From positions 434,001 through 498,000 of the forward strand of contig CAVSNF010000025.1 in NCBI GenBank assembly GCA_963729195.1: a stretch of DNA of 64,000 bases, given 5' to 3'. The DNA is from CAVPTL01 sp963729195 (GTDB taxonomy: Bacteria > Actinomycetota > Thermoleophilia > Gaiellales > JAICJC01). Position 1 is the stretch's first letter, and every line of letters starts with the position of its first letter. The position numbers were made by a program, and so were the translations under genes. This document shows positions 9,607 to 17,642 of this stretch, one piece after another. The notes under the pieces were generated by a model, which did not search any database, was not told the DNA's origin, and saw nothing but the letters and a program-made list of their open reading frames with translations.

Positions 9607-10041
9607 GTGACCTGTTTCGCGAACCGACTTGAATCACAATCAAAGACATTTAGCGCGTCCACGATCGATCCGGCAAAAGAGCTTGATCGCTACCTCCAAT
9701 CTCGACTCGACTCATTCACTCCTGGCATGATCGCCGACGAGATCACTGCTACGGTCAAGGCGCTGGTCAAGCGGTTTGCCTCCGGCCGCGACTGGAGAAC
9801 GAGCAGGGAGTACCGTGGGCGGGTCGCGGAGACCACCAAACGAGGGAGCTGGCGATCTCGGCGAGGAGACATAGATCTAGCCATCCACGGCCCGTGGGAG
9901 CATCCCCTCCTGGTCGAGATCGATCGCACCGATAAGTCCCGCAGTCTGGACAAGTTGAGGATTGGCGCTGCCTGGGGACATCAGGCTGTATGGATCCGCT
10001 GGGGCGGCCCGCGCATGCAAGTGCCCCCGGCCTATACCTGA
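9607..10041 (+). CDS. Putative nuclease-like protein, PD-(D/E)XK pattern (tentative)
   Basis: About 144 residues from the GTG at 9607; a later start is possible. After a helical N-terminus (AKELDRYLQSRL, MIADEITATVKALVKRF) comes SRRGDIDLAIHG, then HPLLVEIDRTDKSRSLDKL and GHQAVWIRWGG. An acidic residue on one strand, E-x-D on the next and a nearby Lys resemble the core of PD-(D/E)XK nucleases. The spacing is loose and the canonical E-x-K is absent, so activity is uncertain. It lies just upstream of a basic charged protein and a zinc-protease-like gene in the island. Confidence 0.45.
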   Translation: MTCFANRLESQSKTFSASTIDPAKELDRYLQSRLDSFTPGMIADEITATVKALVKRFASGRDWRTSREYRGRVAETTKRGSWRSRRGDIDLAIHGPWEHPLLVEIDRTDKSRSLDKLRIGAAWGHQAVWIRWGGPRMQVPPAYT

Positions 10042-10063
10042 TGGCGTTCACTTGATAAAGCTC

Positions 10064-10486
10064 GTGATTCCCGACGCCAAGGATTCGGGATCCCGGTCGT
10101 ACTCGCACCCGTCGGCGCACACTCGAACACCGCTTGAAGAGCACCAGATCCCTAGTGCCGTCACCGTGACGCGCGTCGATCCCAGCACGCTCATGACCCC
10201 CGGAGGACGCAAAGCCCGAGACGAGCGAGTCGCCGAGCGCCGAACTCAGAAGGCTGAGCAGCGGCAAGCCCGGAAGGCCAGACGCAAGTCCGAAGGGCGC
10301 ACCCGTGGCACCCCCGTCAATCCGCGCAGCAGAACGTCTATCGATCGTGGCCGCGGGTGGGAGTTTCCGACCAACCCGGCGGGCGACGGTCAAACCCGCG
10401 AGATCCACGACAACGACCTGCAACAGGAGCGGGACAAGCTCGACAAGAAGGTCGCCGCGTACCGTAGGCAGAAATCGCGCGAGTGA
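10064..10486 (+). CDS. Highly charged hypothetical protein of the island
   Basis: An unrecognised protein of about 140 residues. The start is uncertain; the GTG at 10064 is chosen because it follows the previous gene's stop closely. The middle is strongly basic (ARDERVAERRTQKAEQRQAR) and likely a helix. The C-terminus, DNDLQQERDKLDKKVAAYRR, is a likely coiled coil. The composition suggests nucleic-acid contact or a scaffold. Compositional support only. Confidence 0.4.
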   Translation: MIPDAKDSGSRSYSHPSAHTRTPLEEHQIPSAVTVTRVDPSTLMTPGGRKARDERVAERRTQKAEQRQARKARRKSEGRTRGTPVNPRSRTSIDRGRGWEFPTNPAGDGQTREIHDNDLQQERDKLDKKVAAYRRQKSRE

Positions 10487-10505
10487 TGGGGCCGACCAGT
10501 CATGC

Positions 10506-11042
10506 ATGATCCACGACCTGATCCCAGCGAGGATGGCTCGCGTGGAACCTTGGAAGGTTGATCACCGCGCGATCGCCCTGCACGAGTGCGGGCATGCCGT
10601 GATCGCCCTTGGCCGTCCTGGTTGGACACTCCTGGGCCTGGTTGTGCTCCCCCTCGACGATGAGGTGCATTGCAACTCAGAACGACGCGAGGCCGCGACC
10701 CCAGACGAACATCTAGACGAACTGCTCGTGGCCCTCGGTGGGCCTGTCGCAGATGCGATCGACACCGGTAGCGACCCTCACCGCTTCGTGGCACGCTTGC
10801 TCCAGTCGGACTTCGAGTGCCCCGAAGAAGCCGCGAATGAGGACGACCGATGCACCATCACGAGAGAGCTACCGCTCTCTGGTTACTCGCTGTATGCCGC
10901 GGTCGATCAGGTCGAAGCGATCCTTCGAGCCAACTGGACGACCGTGCTCACGCTCACAGACTATGTGGTGACCGCGAGCGCGAACCAGTTTGCACCAGTC
11001 GGGGTGACACGACTCGGCGTCGACAAAGCACTCTCCCCTTGA
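10506..11042 (+). CDS. Stand-alone M41 (FtsH)-like zinc protease domain
   Basis: About 178 residues. DHRAIALHECGHAVIALG carries the zincin HExxH motif in the exact setting of FtsH-type peptidases, which have HEAGHA. The segment LDELLVALGGPVADAI corresponds to the ALGG-A-E region of that family, and GSDPHRFVARLL fits the position of the third metal ligand (Asp). There is no AAA ATPase part and no membrane helix, so this is a free peptidase-like domain. It may cleave a partner or be an inactive binding module. The ATG at 10506 is chosen; the ATG at 10533 is also possible. It shares an island segment with the nuclease-like gene. Confidence 0.6.
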   Translation: MIHDLIPARMARVEPWKVDHRAIALHECGHAVIALGRPGWTLLGLVVLPLDDEVHCNSERREAATPDEHLDELLVALGGPVADAIDTGSDPHRFVARLLQSDFECPEEAANEDDRCTITRELPLSGYSLYAAVDQVEAILRANWTTVLTLTDYVVTASANQFAPVGVTRLGVDKALSP

Positions 11043-11298
11043 CACCGACGACGATCCGAGAGCCGTCACAGGCCAGCCGTTGCAAGCTCCTCGAACCCAT
11101 GATCGAGTTCGCGTGCAACACGTGAGAAGGTGCGCGACCATCCGACACGGCTGGCGCCCTACGACGCGATCTGCGCTCGTCGCGCCAGCCTCCTAGGAAC
11201 CCCTTACCCACACCCTCCAGACCCGCGAGAGCGCGTTAGAGACTATTGAGGGGAGCTTCGCATAGACAAGCAGTGCTCGACGACGTAGCCTTCGCGAA

Positions 11299-11729
11299 AT
11301 GCCGCCTACCCTCAAGCACACGGTCCGCTCCACCAAGTTGAAAGTCGTCGCCGTAGCAGCCGCCGGCCTGCTGGTATCACCGGCGGCCGCGTTTGCGCTC
11401 GCCACGTACCCAGCACAACCGAGCAGGATCAGTCGGACGGGGGCGAATGCCGTTCCGAAGTGCACCACGCTGGCCTTCTCAACCACCGCACCCCTTGATG
11501 CAAAGGCAGTACTGCGACTCCGCCGCCTCGATAACGGGCACCTCGTCGGTGGCACAGCGGAGGTGGAGTCATCCACACGTGGCGCAACCTGCGAACAGGC
11601 CGACACAGCCTCCGGTTCTGCACCCCCTACCCGGCCGGCACTTGGTATTTGCAGGTGCAGACCAAGCTCGTCGCTGGCGGCCACCTTGGCCCGGCGCCAC
11701 CTCGGCGACGGCTCGCCATCATCGCATGA
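11299..11729 (+). CDS. Secreted hypothetical protein of the island (one frame break)
   Basis: The N-terminal signal peptide KLKVVAVAAAGLLVSPAAAF is followed by an extracytoplasmic domain: VPKCTTLAFSTTAPLDAKAV, LRRLDNGHLVGG, then in the next frame VIHTWRNLRTGRHSLRFCTP and AGTWYLQVQTKLVAGG. The break is near 11572 and the true stop is the TGA at 11727-11729. Two cysteines may pair. The beta-sandwich-like pattern (TWR-LR-GRHSLR-TWYLQVQ) suggests an Ig/CARDB-type fold. Not assigned to a family. Confidence 0.5.
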
Positions 11730-12122
11730 GGTACTGATCGAATACGGCTGGTGCGAGACATGTGCCAGGGTCGTCGACAAGACGGCTGAACCGGCAGGCA
11801 GTATCGCACCGCAGCGAGCGCCAACTTTCAATCCCGTTGGGATCGACAAGGAACCCGGAACAGCGGCAGGTGTGGCACTCCCCTGCGGCGCGTTGTCGAT
11901 GACGATCTCGCGCGCGCACGCGAGGAAGCAGGGAGATGCGAGGAATAGATCGAGGCCGGTGAGTTCGCAATCCCGCTTGTGGAGCCAAAATCCACCGCAG
12001 TCCTAGCTCTCAGGGTGTAAGGGAGAAACCGGCAACCTTACCGCCGGTCGCCTGGATTTTCTCCTTTACTGACGTGCCCTATCCTCACTGAAGAGACACC
12101 ACCCTACGAGAGGACACAAGAA
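11730..12122. other. Upstream region of the xis-int operon
   Basis: About 390 bp with no supported gene. It holds the inverted repeat at 12017-12069 and the leader of the excisionase gene. Confidence 0.5.
12017..12069. promoter_or_regulatory. Long inverted repeat upstream of xis-int
   Basis: GTAAGGGAGAAA (12017-12028) is matched by TTTCTCCTTTAC (12058-12069) with one difference, and an inner CCGGC/GCCGG pair strengthens the stem. It lies about 50 bp before the xis start. It could be the terminator of upstream cargo or a binding site controlling integrase/excisionase expression. Confidence 0.5.
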
Positions 12123-12413
12123 ATGTTCGACACTCACGTTCAGGCATTCGAGTCCACGAGCTCATCACCCCCGGTCGCGGACACGGCGACCCTCCCAGAG
12201 AGCGTGGAGAAGGAGGACGTGGCCGCCACGAGGCCATGGTTATCGGTTGTCCAAGCGGCCCGCCATTGTGGGTGGCCATGTCGAAACGGTCGAGCCCCTG
12301 CGAGCTTCTACGAACTCGCGGCTCACATCGGCTACAAGATCAACGGCCAGTGGCGAATCCACATCGACGATCTGGACGGCTACATCCGAGCCCGGAGGGG
12401 AGGAGCCGCATGA
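12123..12413 (+). CDS. Excisionase-like helix-turn-helix protein
   Basis: A 96-residue protein. The C-terminal half, WLSVVQAARHCGWP, then ASFYELAAHIGYKING and QWRIHIDDLDGYIRARR, is the MerR/AlpA-type winged helix of excisionases and recombination directionality factors (helix-turn-helix then a W-R-I wing). The N-terminal 35 residues are acidic and probably disordered. Its TGA overlaps the integrase ATG (ATGA), so the two are translated together. Expected role: bind near the att arms and tip the integrase toward excision. Confidence 0.72.
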   Translation: MFDTHVQAFESTSSSPPVADTATLPESVEKEDVAATRPWLSVVQAARHCGWPCRNGRAPASFYELAAHIGYKINGQWRIHIDDLDGYIRARRGGAA

Positions 12414-13544
12414 AAGGGACTCTCAGGAAGGTCGGAAGCAGCAGCCTGCCATGGGAGGCGCGCTGGTGGGAGGATGGACGTCAGCGCAAGCGACGGTTTC
12501 GTACGGAAAAAGCAGGACACAAGGCACTGCTCGATGCCAACATCCGTGACGAACGCCGGAAGCTGGGCATGCCAGCCGACCCCGGGCCGATTACGTACGC
12601 CGAACTAGTACAGCGGTACCTTGACCAGTACGACCGACGCAGCAAACGATGGCTCGAAGAGATGCTCAGCTACTCGCTCGCCGGTTTCGGCGACATTCGG
12701 GTGCGATCGCTGGCCTCCGATCGGGATCGCTCTGTGGCTCACTCGCCTCCCGGTAGGCAGCAAGACGAAGCGGCACGCGCTGAATGCGGCTCGGCAGGTT
12801 CTCGCGATGGGAGTGGAGTGGGGGTATCTGGCCGTCAATCCAGCGCGTCCCCGAGCCGTGAATGGCCCAGCGTACGATCCCCCGACGATCACGCCCTTCA
12901 CATCGCATGACGAAGTTCTCGCGGTGGCGGCGGCAGCAGGCAGATACAGCCCGGCGATTGTCTACGCAGTCAACACGGGAGAGCGTCCAGAAGAGTGGAT
13001 CGCACACGAGAAGCCGGACATAAGGACGACGTCCAGGCTTGCGTCATCGACAAGACCTTCACCAAGGGAACGTTGACCAGGTTAGGAAAGACTGATGGCA
13101 GCCTTCGCACCATCAGCCTCTCGGCATTGGCGATGCAGGCAGCGGACGAGGCACGGTCGAACTCACGCGCCGAGCTGCTGTTCCCTGCCGAGATGGGTGG
13201 CTACATCAACCTCGGGAACTGGCGAGAAACGAGTCTGGTATCCGGCGCTTCAAAGAGCGGGTGTTGCCCCTCGCCCCACCGTCTCAGATGCGGCACAGCT
13301 TCGCGACTCTCGGTGCTCGCCGCCGGCAGCACCCATCGAGATGGATCAGCAAGCACTGGGCCACAGCGACACCCGTACGACCCTGCGTTACTACGCCCGG
13401 TTCCTTCCCGAGACGGACACTCGCAACATCGACATCCTGGATGCCTATGCAACTCGTACGATCAGCCGACGTGTCACGGATGTGTCACAGACATCAGTCG
13501 CGGGGGTACCACGAAGCGATCGAGATGACGTAGAAATGGCATAA
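12410..13544 (+). CDS. Tyrosine recombinase (integrase) of the island (several frame breaks)
   Basis: Catalyses site-specific integration at tRNA-Ala. The N-terminus has an AP2-like arm-binding segment (WEARWWEDGRQRKRRFRTEK) and a SAM-like core domain (ITYAELVQRYLDQYDRR, HALNAARQVLAMGVEWGYL). The catalytic part shows VNTGERPEEW (first Arg block), MRHSFATLG (H-x-x-R region) and LGHSDTRTTLRYYARFLP, which supplies the nucleophilic Tyr. At least four breaks lie near 12715, 12985, 13245 and 13320. The stop is 20 bp from attR. It is preceded by GGAGGAG and overlaps xis. The broken frames match the window-wide error pattern, so activity cannot be judged here. Confidence 0.82.
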
Positions 13545-13563
13545 CCAAGACGTTTTGAATCAG

Positions 13564-13606
13564 TGGAGCTAAGCGGATTCGAACCGCTGACCTCCTGGGT
13601 GCGATC
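13564..13606. repeat. attR: 43-bp direct repeat inside tRNA-Ala
   Basis: Same 43 bases as 5368-5410. Integration rebuilds the tRNA 3' end, so the gene stays functional. Confidence 0.9.
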
Positions 13607-13636
13607 CAGGCGCTCTCCCAACTGAGCTATAGCCCC
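13564..13636 (-). tRNA. tRNA-Ala(CGC), island attachment site
   Basis: A 73-base cloverleaf. The acceptor stem GGGGCTA/TAGCTCC includes the G3-U70 pair that marks alanine tRNAs. The anticodon stem is CCTGG/CCAGG with loop ATCGCAC, giving anticodon CGC (codon GCG). The T loop is TTCGAAT and the discriminator is A; CCA is not encoded. Its 3' 43 bases are duplicated at 5368, marking it as the island's target. Confidence 0.95.
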
Positions 13637-13658
13637 GCGAGGGGCGGAAGTATATCGG

Positions 13659-14006
13659 CTAGGCCCGGTTCTCTGACCGCAGCGGACAGGGGCACGGCTT
13701 GGCCGCGAGCAGTTCCAGCTGGCGCTCCGGCGGGTCGACGAACTCCGTCTGCACCGCCGAGCCCGTGGCCAGGCCGCGATCAAGCGGTGAGTGGTGGTTG
13801 AAGCCGCGACTCGCCATCTCGGCCACGAGATCATCGTGCCGGCGAGAGAGCGCCGCCAGCTTGCCCTCCCAGCGAATCGTCTCGGGGTGGCTGCGGTATC
13901 CGCGGCGATCCTCGCTCAGGATCGTCCAGATCGCGTGCAGCTCGCGATGCTCGCCCAGCAGGTGGCTGCGGCACAGCAGAGCGGGGTCGACATCCCAGAT
14001 CCTCAT
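13659..14006 (-). CDS. Pyrimidine dimer DNA glycosylase (DenV/endonuclease V-like)
   Basis: About 115 residues, starting MRIWDVDPALLCRSHLLGEH at the ATG at 14004-14006. The pattern RSHLLGEHRELHAIWTIL, then GYRSHPETIRWEGKLAAL and EMASRGFNHHSPLD matches the bacterial branch of the Pyr_excise family. Those enzymes cleave the glycosylic bond at UV-induced pyrimidine dimers and nick the backbone. The conserved Glu (GEH) and Arg residues are present. An in-frame ATG further upstream is unlikely because it runs into the divergent promoter. Divergent from the next gene with 29 bp between starts. Confidence 0.7.
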   Translation of the reverse strand: MRIWDVDPALLCRSHLLGEHRELHAIWTILSEDRRGYRSHPETIRWEGKLAALSRRHDDLVAEMASRGFNHHSPLDRGLATGSAVQTEFVDPPERQLELLAAKPCPCPLRSENRA

Positions 14007-14035
14007 CCGGTCATCGTAGGCACTAGGCTGCAACG

Positions 14036-14329
14036 ATGGCGGTCAAGCTCTACCGATGCGATATCACCTGGCTGAAGATCCGAAACCACCACTGCTGGCG
14101 GGTCGAGAAGGCGCTGCAGGATCAGGGCATCGAGTACGAGGCCGTGCTGGGCCCGCTCAACCGCAACAAGCGCCAGCGGGTCGAGGAGCTCACCGGCCAG
14201 AAGTACTACCCCGTGATCCAGTTCGAGGACGGCTCGATCTACACGACTCAGTCCAAGGAGATGGCCCAGACGATCAGAGCCGGCCGCTTGGACGAGCAGC
14301 GCGGGAAGAGCTCCAAACCGGCGGAGTAG
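14036..14329 (+). CDS. Glutaredoxin/GST-N-like thioredoxin-fold protein
   Basis: 97 residues. KLYRCDITWLKIRNHHCWRV, ALQDQGIEYEAV and ELTGQKYYPVIQFEDGSIY give the beta-alpha-beta, cis-proline (YPVI) and final strand order of a glutaredoxin or glutathione-transferase N-terminal domain. The usual CPYC pair is replaced by a single Cys in HHCW, so it is not a classical dithiol glutaredoxin. Its stop is 2 bp from the convergent deiminase stop. Function unknown; thiol binding is plausible. Confidence 0.65.
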   Translation: MAVKLYRCDITWLKIRNHHCWRVEKALQDQGIEYEAVLGPLNRNKRQRVEELTGQKYYPVIQFEDGSIYTTQSKEMAQTIRAGRLDEQRGKSSKPAE

Positions 14330-14330
14330 C

Positions 14331-15272
14331 TCAGCCCGGGTCGCGGCGCAGCGGCTGGCACATGCAGTGCACGCCACCGCCGGCCAGCTGAAACTGGCTC
14401 ATATCCGGGTCGTACACCTCGAAGCCGAGCGCCCGCAGCCGCTCGTTCAGCTCGGGTGCCGCGGTGGTCGAGAGCACCCGATCGCCGCCCAGCGAAACCA
14501 CGTTGCAGCCCAGCGCCATCGTCTCGCGGAAACCGACCGGCACGATCTCGATGCCCCTGCCCTTGATCCAGCGGACGATGTCGGGATCGGTCGTGTCGAG
14601 GCACACCGCCGCCAGCTTCTCGGCCAGCATGCACACCATCAGATCGATGTGGACGAAGTACTCGTCGATCGGCGCGAACTTGACCTCCAGGCCCTCGTCG
14701 GTCATCCAGCCGCCAACCTGGCGGGCGGCCACCTCCTCGCCCCGCATGCCCGTGTAGCCGATCAGGACGACGCCCGGCTCGAGCATGTTGAAGTCGCCAC
14801 CCTCGAAGTTACCGGCCGACACCAGGTCGTACACCGGCACGTCGTGCTCCAACGCAAACCGCAGCGCTTCGGCGTACTCACCGCGCCGCCGGGGGCTGGC
14901 CAGCTGGGTGATGATCAGGCCAAACGGCGTCATCACGTTCGAGTCGCGCGCATACACGCCGTAGGGAATCTCGTCGCGTGCGTCCATCAGGTGGACGTTG
15001 ACGCCGGCCTGGCGATAGCAGTCCACCATCTCGGCGTGCTGCCTCAGAGCCAGGTCGCGGTCAAAGGTGTAGCCGCGCCGCAGCGTCTCGCGCACCAGCG
15101 CGCTGTACTGGGCGTTCTCCTCTCCCAGCCAGCGAAACGACTCGGGCGAGCCCAGCAGCACGTCGCGGAGAAGGCCGTACTCGGAGTCGATTCCCCACTC
15201 GCTCAGCCGCGCCGACTGCCCTCCGGGGACGCGGGCTCGGACCGGGCTTGCGGGAGCGCTGATATCGGCCAT
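14331..15272 (-). CDS. Arginine deiminase / amidinotransferase-family protein
   Basis: A 313-residue protein with no frame break. It has the pentein-fold signature of guanidino-modifying enzymes: YARDSNVMTPFGLII, SAGNFEGGDFNML (substrate-binding Glu/Asp), DEYFVHIDLMVCML (catalytic His) and, near the C-terminus, AGGGVHCMCQPLRR, whose Cys is the nucleophile. The length and GNFEGGD resemble the dimethylargininase and arginine deiminase-related group. It hydrolyses a guanidino compound to citrulline or a ureido product; the exact substrate cannot be told. It is transcribed alone, convergent with the thioredoxin-fold gene. Confidence 0.82.
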   Translation of the reverse strand: MADISAPASPVRARVPGGQSARLSEWGIDSEYGLLRDVLLGSPESFRWLGEENAQYSALVRETLRRGYTFDRDLALRQHAEMVDCYRQAGVNVHLMDARDEIPYGVYARDSNVMTPFGLIITQLASPRRRGEYAEALRFALEHDVPVYDLVSAGNFEGGDFNMLEPGVVLIGYTGMRGEEVAARQVGGWMTDEGLEVKFAPIDEYFVHIDLMVCMLAEKLAAVCLDTTDPDIVRWIKGRGIEIVPVGFRETMALGCNVVSLGGDRVLSTTAAPELNERLRALGFEVYDPDMSQFQLAGGGVHCMCQPLRRDPG

Positions 15273-15305
15273 AACGACGTTCTATCACACCTGGTCGCGC
15301 GGATA

Positions 15306-17046
15306 CTAGGCCGCGGCCAGCCGGCGCAGCCGGCTGCGCACGATCGAGGCAGGGATCCACTCCCCCGGCTCGGTGGCGGCGAACGCCAGCCGAAGGCGGC
15401 AGCCGCGGTCGATCAGGAACACTCCGCCGTGCTCGGCCGCGAGCGCCTCGAACGCGAGCGCGCACGTGTACGTGTGACCGGCGCCGTCGCGGCTGACCAC
15501 CGTGGTCGCCACGCCCGCCTCGCGCAGCGCGAGCACCAGCGCGTCGCGCTCGGCGTCCTGCCGGTCACGGTCAGCACCAGTACCACCGGGCCGTCCTCCA
15601 CCATCTCACGCAGCCACCGCCGGTGCCCCGGCGGGCGCGACCAGCTCGAGCGGCGCCACCACGCCGTTCATCGCGACCGCGGCCACGATCCGTGCGGAGT
15701 CGGGGTCGGCCTCTGGCGCCGGCTCGGGGCCGCCGCGAGCACGGGCCACGACCGGCACCACCGCCGGCCGCTCGGCCGGCTGGCACCTCGACGGCAGTGA
15801 CGGTGGCGGTACCGGCGCCCCGGCCGCGCCACCGATCGCCGCCCGGTTGGTCTCCACCGCGCGCGTGGTCGGGGACGTACAGCAGGTCGCTGCCGCTCGA
15901 CCGTCGGATCAGCGCGACGCCCGCGAGCGCGCGCGCCGCCCGCACAGCCCACGGCGGCGATCTGCACCGCCCGCCCGGCCGAGTAGAGCGACACCAGCAC
16001 CGGCGCCGCGGCCATGCCGGCCACCATGCCGAGGTTCTGCACCGACTCGGCCACCGCGAACACGCCCGCGCGCAGATCGCGGCGCACGTGCAGCTGGATC
16101 AGCGTGTCGTACACGACCTCGGTGATGCCGTCGGTCGCCCCGACCAGGAACAGCATCAGAAACGCGGTGGCGGTCACGGTCGAATGCGAGATCATGAACA
16201 TCAGCCCGGCCGTGGTCAGAAACGAGAGGAAGATCGACCGCCGAGCGACGCTCTCGCGCTGCATGAATCCGGTCAGCAGCTCGCTGCAGAGAAAGCCGAC
16301 GCCCAGCATCGCCAGCGCGTACCCGTACGCGTCGGGCTGGCCGAGCTGCGACTCGAACAGCTGCGGCAGCGACACGTTGAAGATGCCAAAGGCCGCGGTC
16401 GCGACGGTGAACGACACGGTCAGCCCCAGCACCACCCGGCTGCGACAGCATGACCCGCACCAGCTCCCGCCGGTTGACGCCCGGCCGCTCGCTGACGGGC
16501 TCAGGCTCGGACTGCCCCGGTGGCGGTCGCATACGTCCAGTACAGCAGTCCGGCCGCCACGAACGTGACCAGGTCGACCGACATCGCAACGCCGATGCCG
16601 AACCGCGCCACCAGGAACCCGCCCAGCCCCGCGCCGATCACCAGCGTCAGGTTCCGGCCGACGCCGTGCAGGGCGTTGCCGGCCTGCACCAGCTCGCCCG
16701 GCAGCACCTCGGGGATCAGCCCGGCCGCGCTGGGGCTGGTGGCCGCCGACAGCAGCGAGGAGAGGCACGCCAGCGCCACCACCGGCCAGATCTGGCCGGT
16801 GACGGCCAGCGGGATGATGGCGAGCGTGATCACGCCGCGGGACAGCTCCACCAGCGACAGCACCCGGAAGCCCTCGAGCCGGGTCAGAAGCGGCGCCGAC
16901 AGGATCCCGCCGGCGGTCGCGCCCAGCATGCGCGTGATCAGAAACACGCCCACCGCGGTGGTCGAGCGCGTCTCGGCGAAGATCCAGGTCACGATCGCGG
17001 CCTGCGTCAGCCAGTCGCCGAGCTTCGACGTGATCCGCCCCGCCAT
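15306..17046 (-). CDS. MFS transporter with C-terminal redoxin-like tail (several frame breaks)
   Basis: The ATG at 17044-17046 overlaps the previous stop (TGATG). The N-terminal half is a major-facilitator bundle (KLGDWLTQAAIVTWIFAE, FLITRMLGATAGGILSAPLL, LIPEVLPGELVQAGNAL). The second half reads VVLGLTVSFTVATAAFGIF, YALAMLGVGFLCSELLTGFM and GATDGITEVVYDTLIQLHV. After SSGSDLLYVPDHAR comes a Pro/Ala-rich linker, then PVVLVLTVTG and GAGHTYTCALAFEAL plus GVFLIDRGCRLRLAFAA, which resembles a redoxin fold without CxxC. Breaks near 16515, 16445, 15930, 15620 and 15560 make the fusion uncertain; the tail could be a separate gene. Substrate unknown. Confidence 0.68.
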
Positions 17047-17641
17047 CACCCGCCGGAAGCCCGGCGTGTGACAGCGGGCTGAAGCACGTTGGTGCCGAAC
17101 GGCGGCAGATCGGAGCAGTTGCGGTACACGAACGCCACTGTGCCCAGCACGATCAGCACGTCGCCGATCGAGACCGCGTTGGAGAACGGCACCGCAGACG
17201 GGATCGCGAAGATGTCGCCCAGCCACGCCAGGTGGGTGTGCGGCCCCGCCAGCACGTTGTTCGCGACCACCCCGTCCGCTGCAGGATCGCCGGGTCGGCG
17301 CCGCTCGCGCGCCACGCCTCCAGCGTGACCGGCATGCTGCCGCCGTTCGCGAAGATCGCAATCACGTTGCTGAGCAGCCCCACGCCCACCATCCAGAACC
17401 CCGAGATGCGCAGGTTCAGCGCGACGAAGAGCAGCAGCAGCAGGTAGCTGGCGAGGTGCACCGCCGCGTCGTAGCGCTCGGGGATGCCGTGGCCGCCTCC
17501 GGTGAACAGCACGACCTGGATCGCCAGCGCCGCAAACACCAGCCACTCGCCTCGAAACCGCAGCGCGGAGAGTCGCGACAGGTCGGCGCCCAGCGCCCAC
17601 GCGCCGATCAGCCCGAGGATCAGGGCGACGCCGACGATCAC
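17046..17641 (-). CDS. DUF5317 membrane protein (one frame break)
   Basis: About 198 residues. The GTG at 17639-17641 sits just after the HD-GYP stop. Helices: IVGVALILGLIGAWALGADL, GEWLVFAALAIQVVLF, AVHLASYLLLLLFVALNLRI, FWMVGVGLLSNVIAIFANGG and IGDVLIVLGTVAFVYRN. NGGSMPVTLEAWRASG is the family's conserved extracytoplasmic motif. The frame changes near 17275 (to GVVANNVLAGPHTHLAWLGD). The family is of unknown function but is often next to HD-GYP sensors, as here. Confidence 0.78.
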
Positions 17642-17642
17642 C

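Larger units (their letters stand above)
5368..13606. mobile_element. 8.2-kb integrative island in tRNA-Ala(CGC)
   Basis: Bounded by identical 43-bp direct repeats (5368-5410 and 13564-13606) that match the 3' part of tRNA-Ala up to the anticodon loop. The right copy is the functional tRNA; the left copy continues into unrelated sequence. A tyrosine recombinase ends 20 bp from the right copy and is preceded by an excisionase-like gene, the usual arrangement for tRNA-targeted elements. The interior is visibly less GC-rich than its surroundings. The cargo is mostly unrecognised: a multi-span membrane protein, three exported proteins, a possible nuclease, a charged protein and an M41-like protease domain. 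No replication or conjugation genes are seen, so it is a small island or satellite, not a full ICE or prophage. Confidence 0.88.

Noticed and set aside
13564..13636. tRNA-Ala disrupted by the island
   Set aside because: The cloverleaf is complete, with the G3-U70 pair; the island's attR restores the 3' end.
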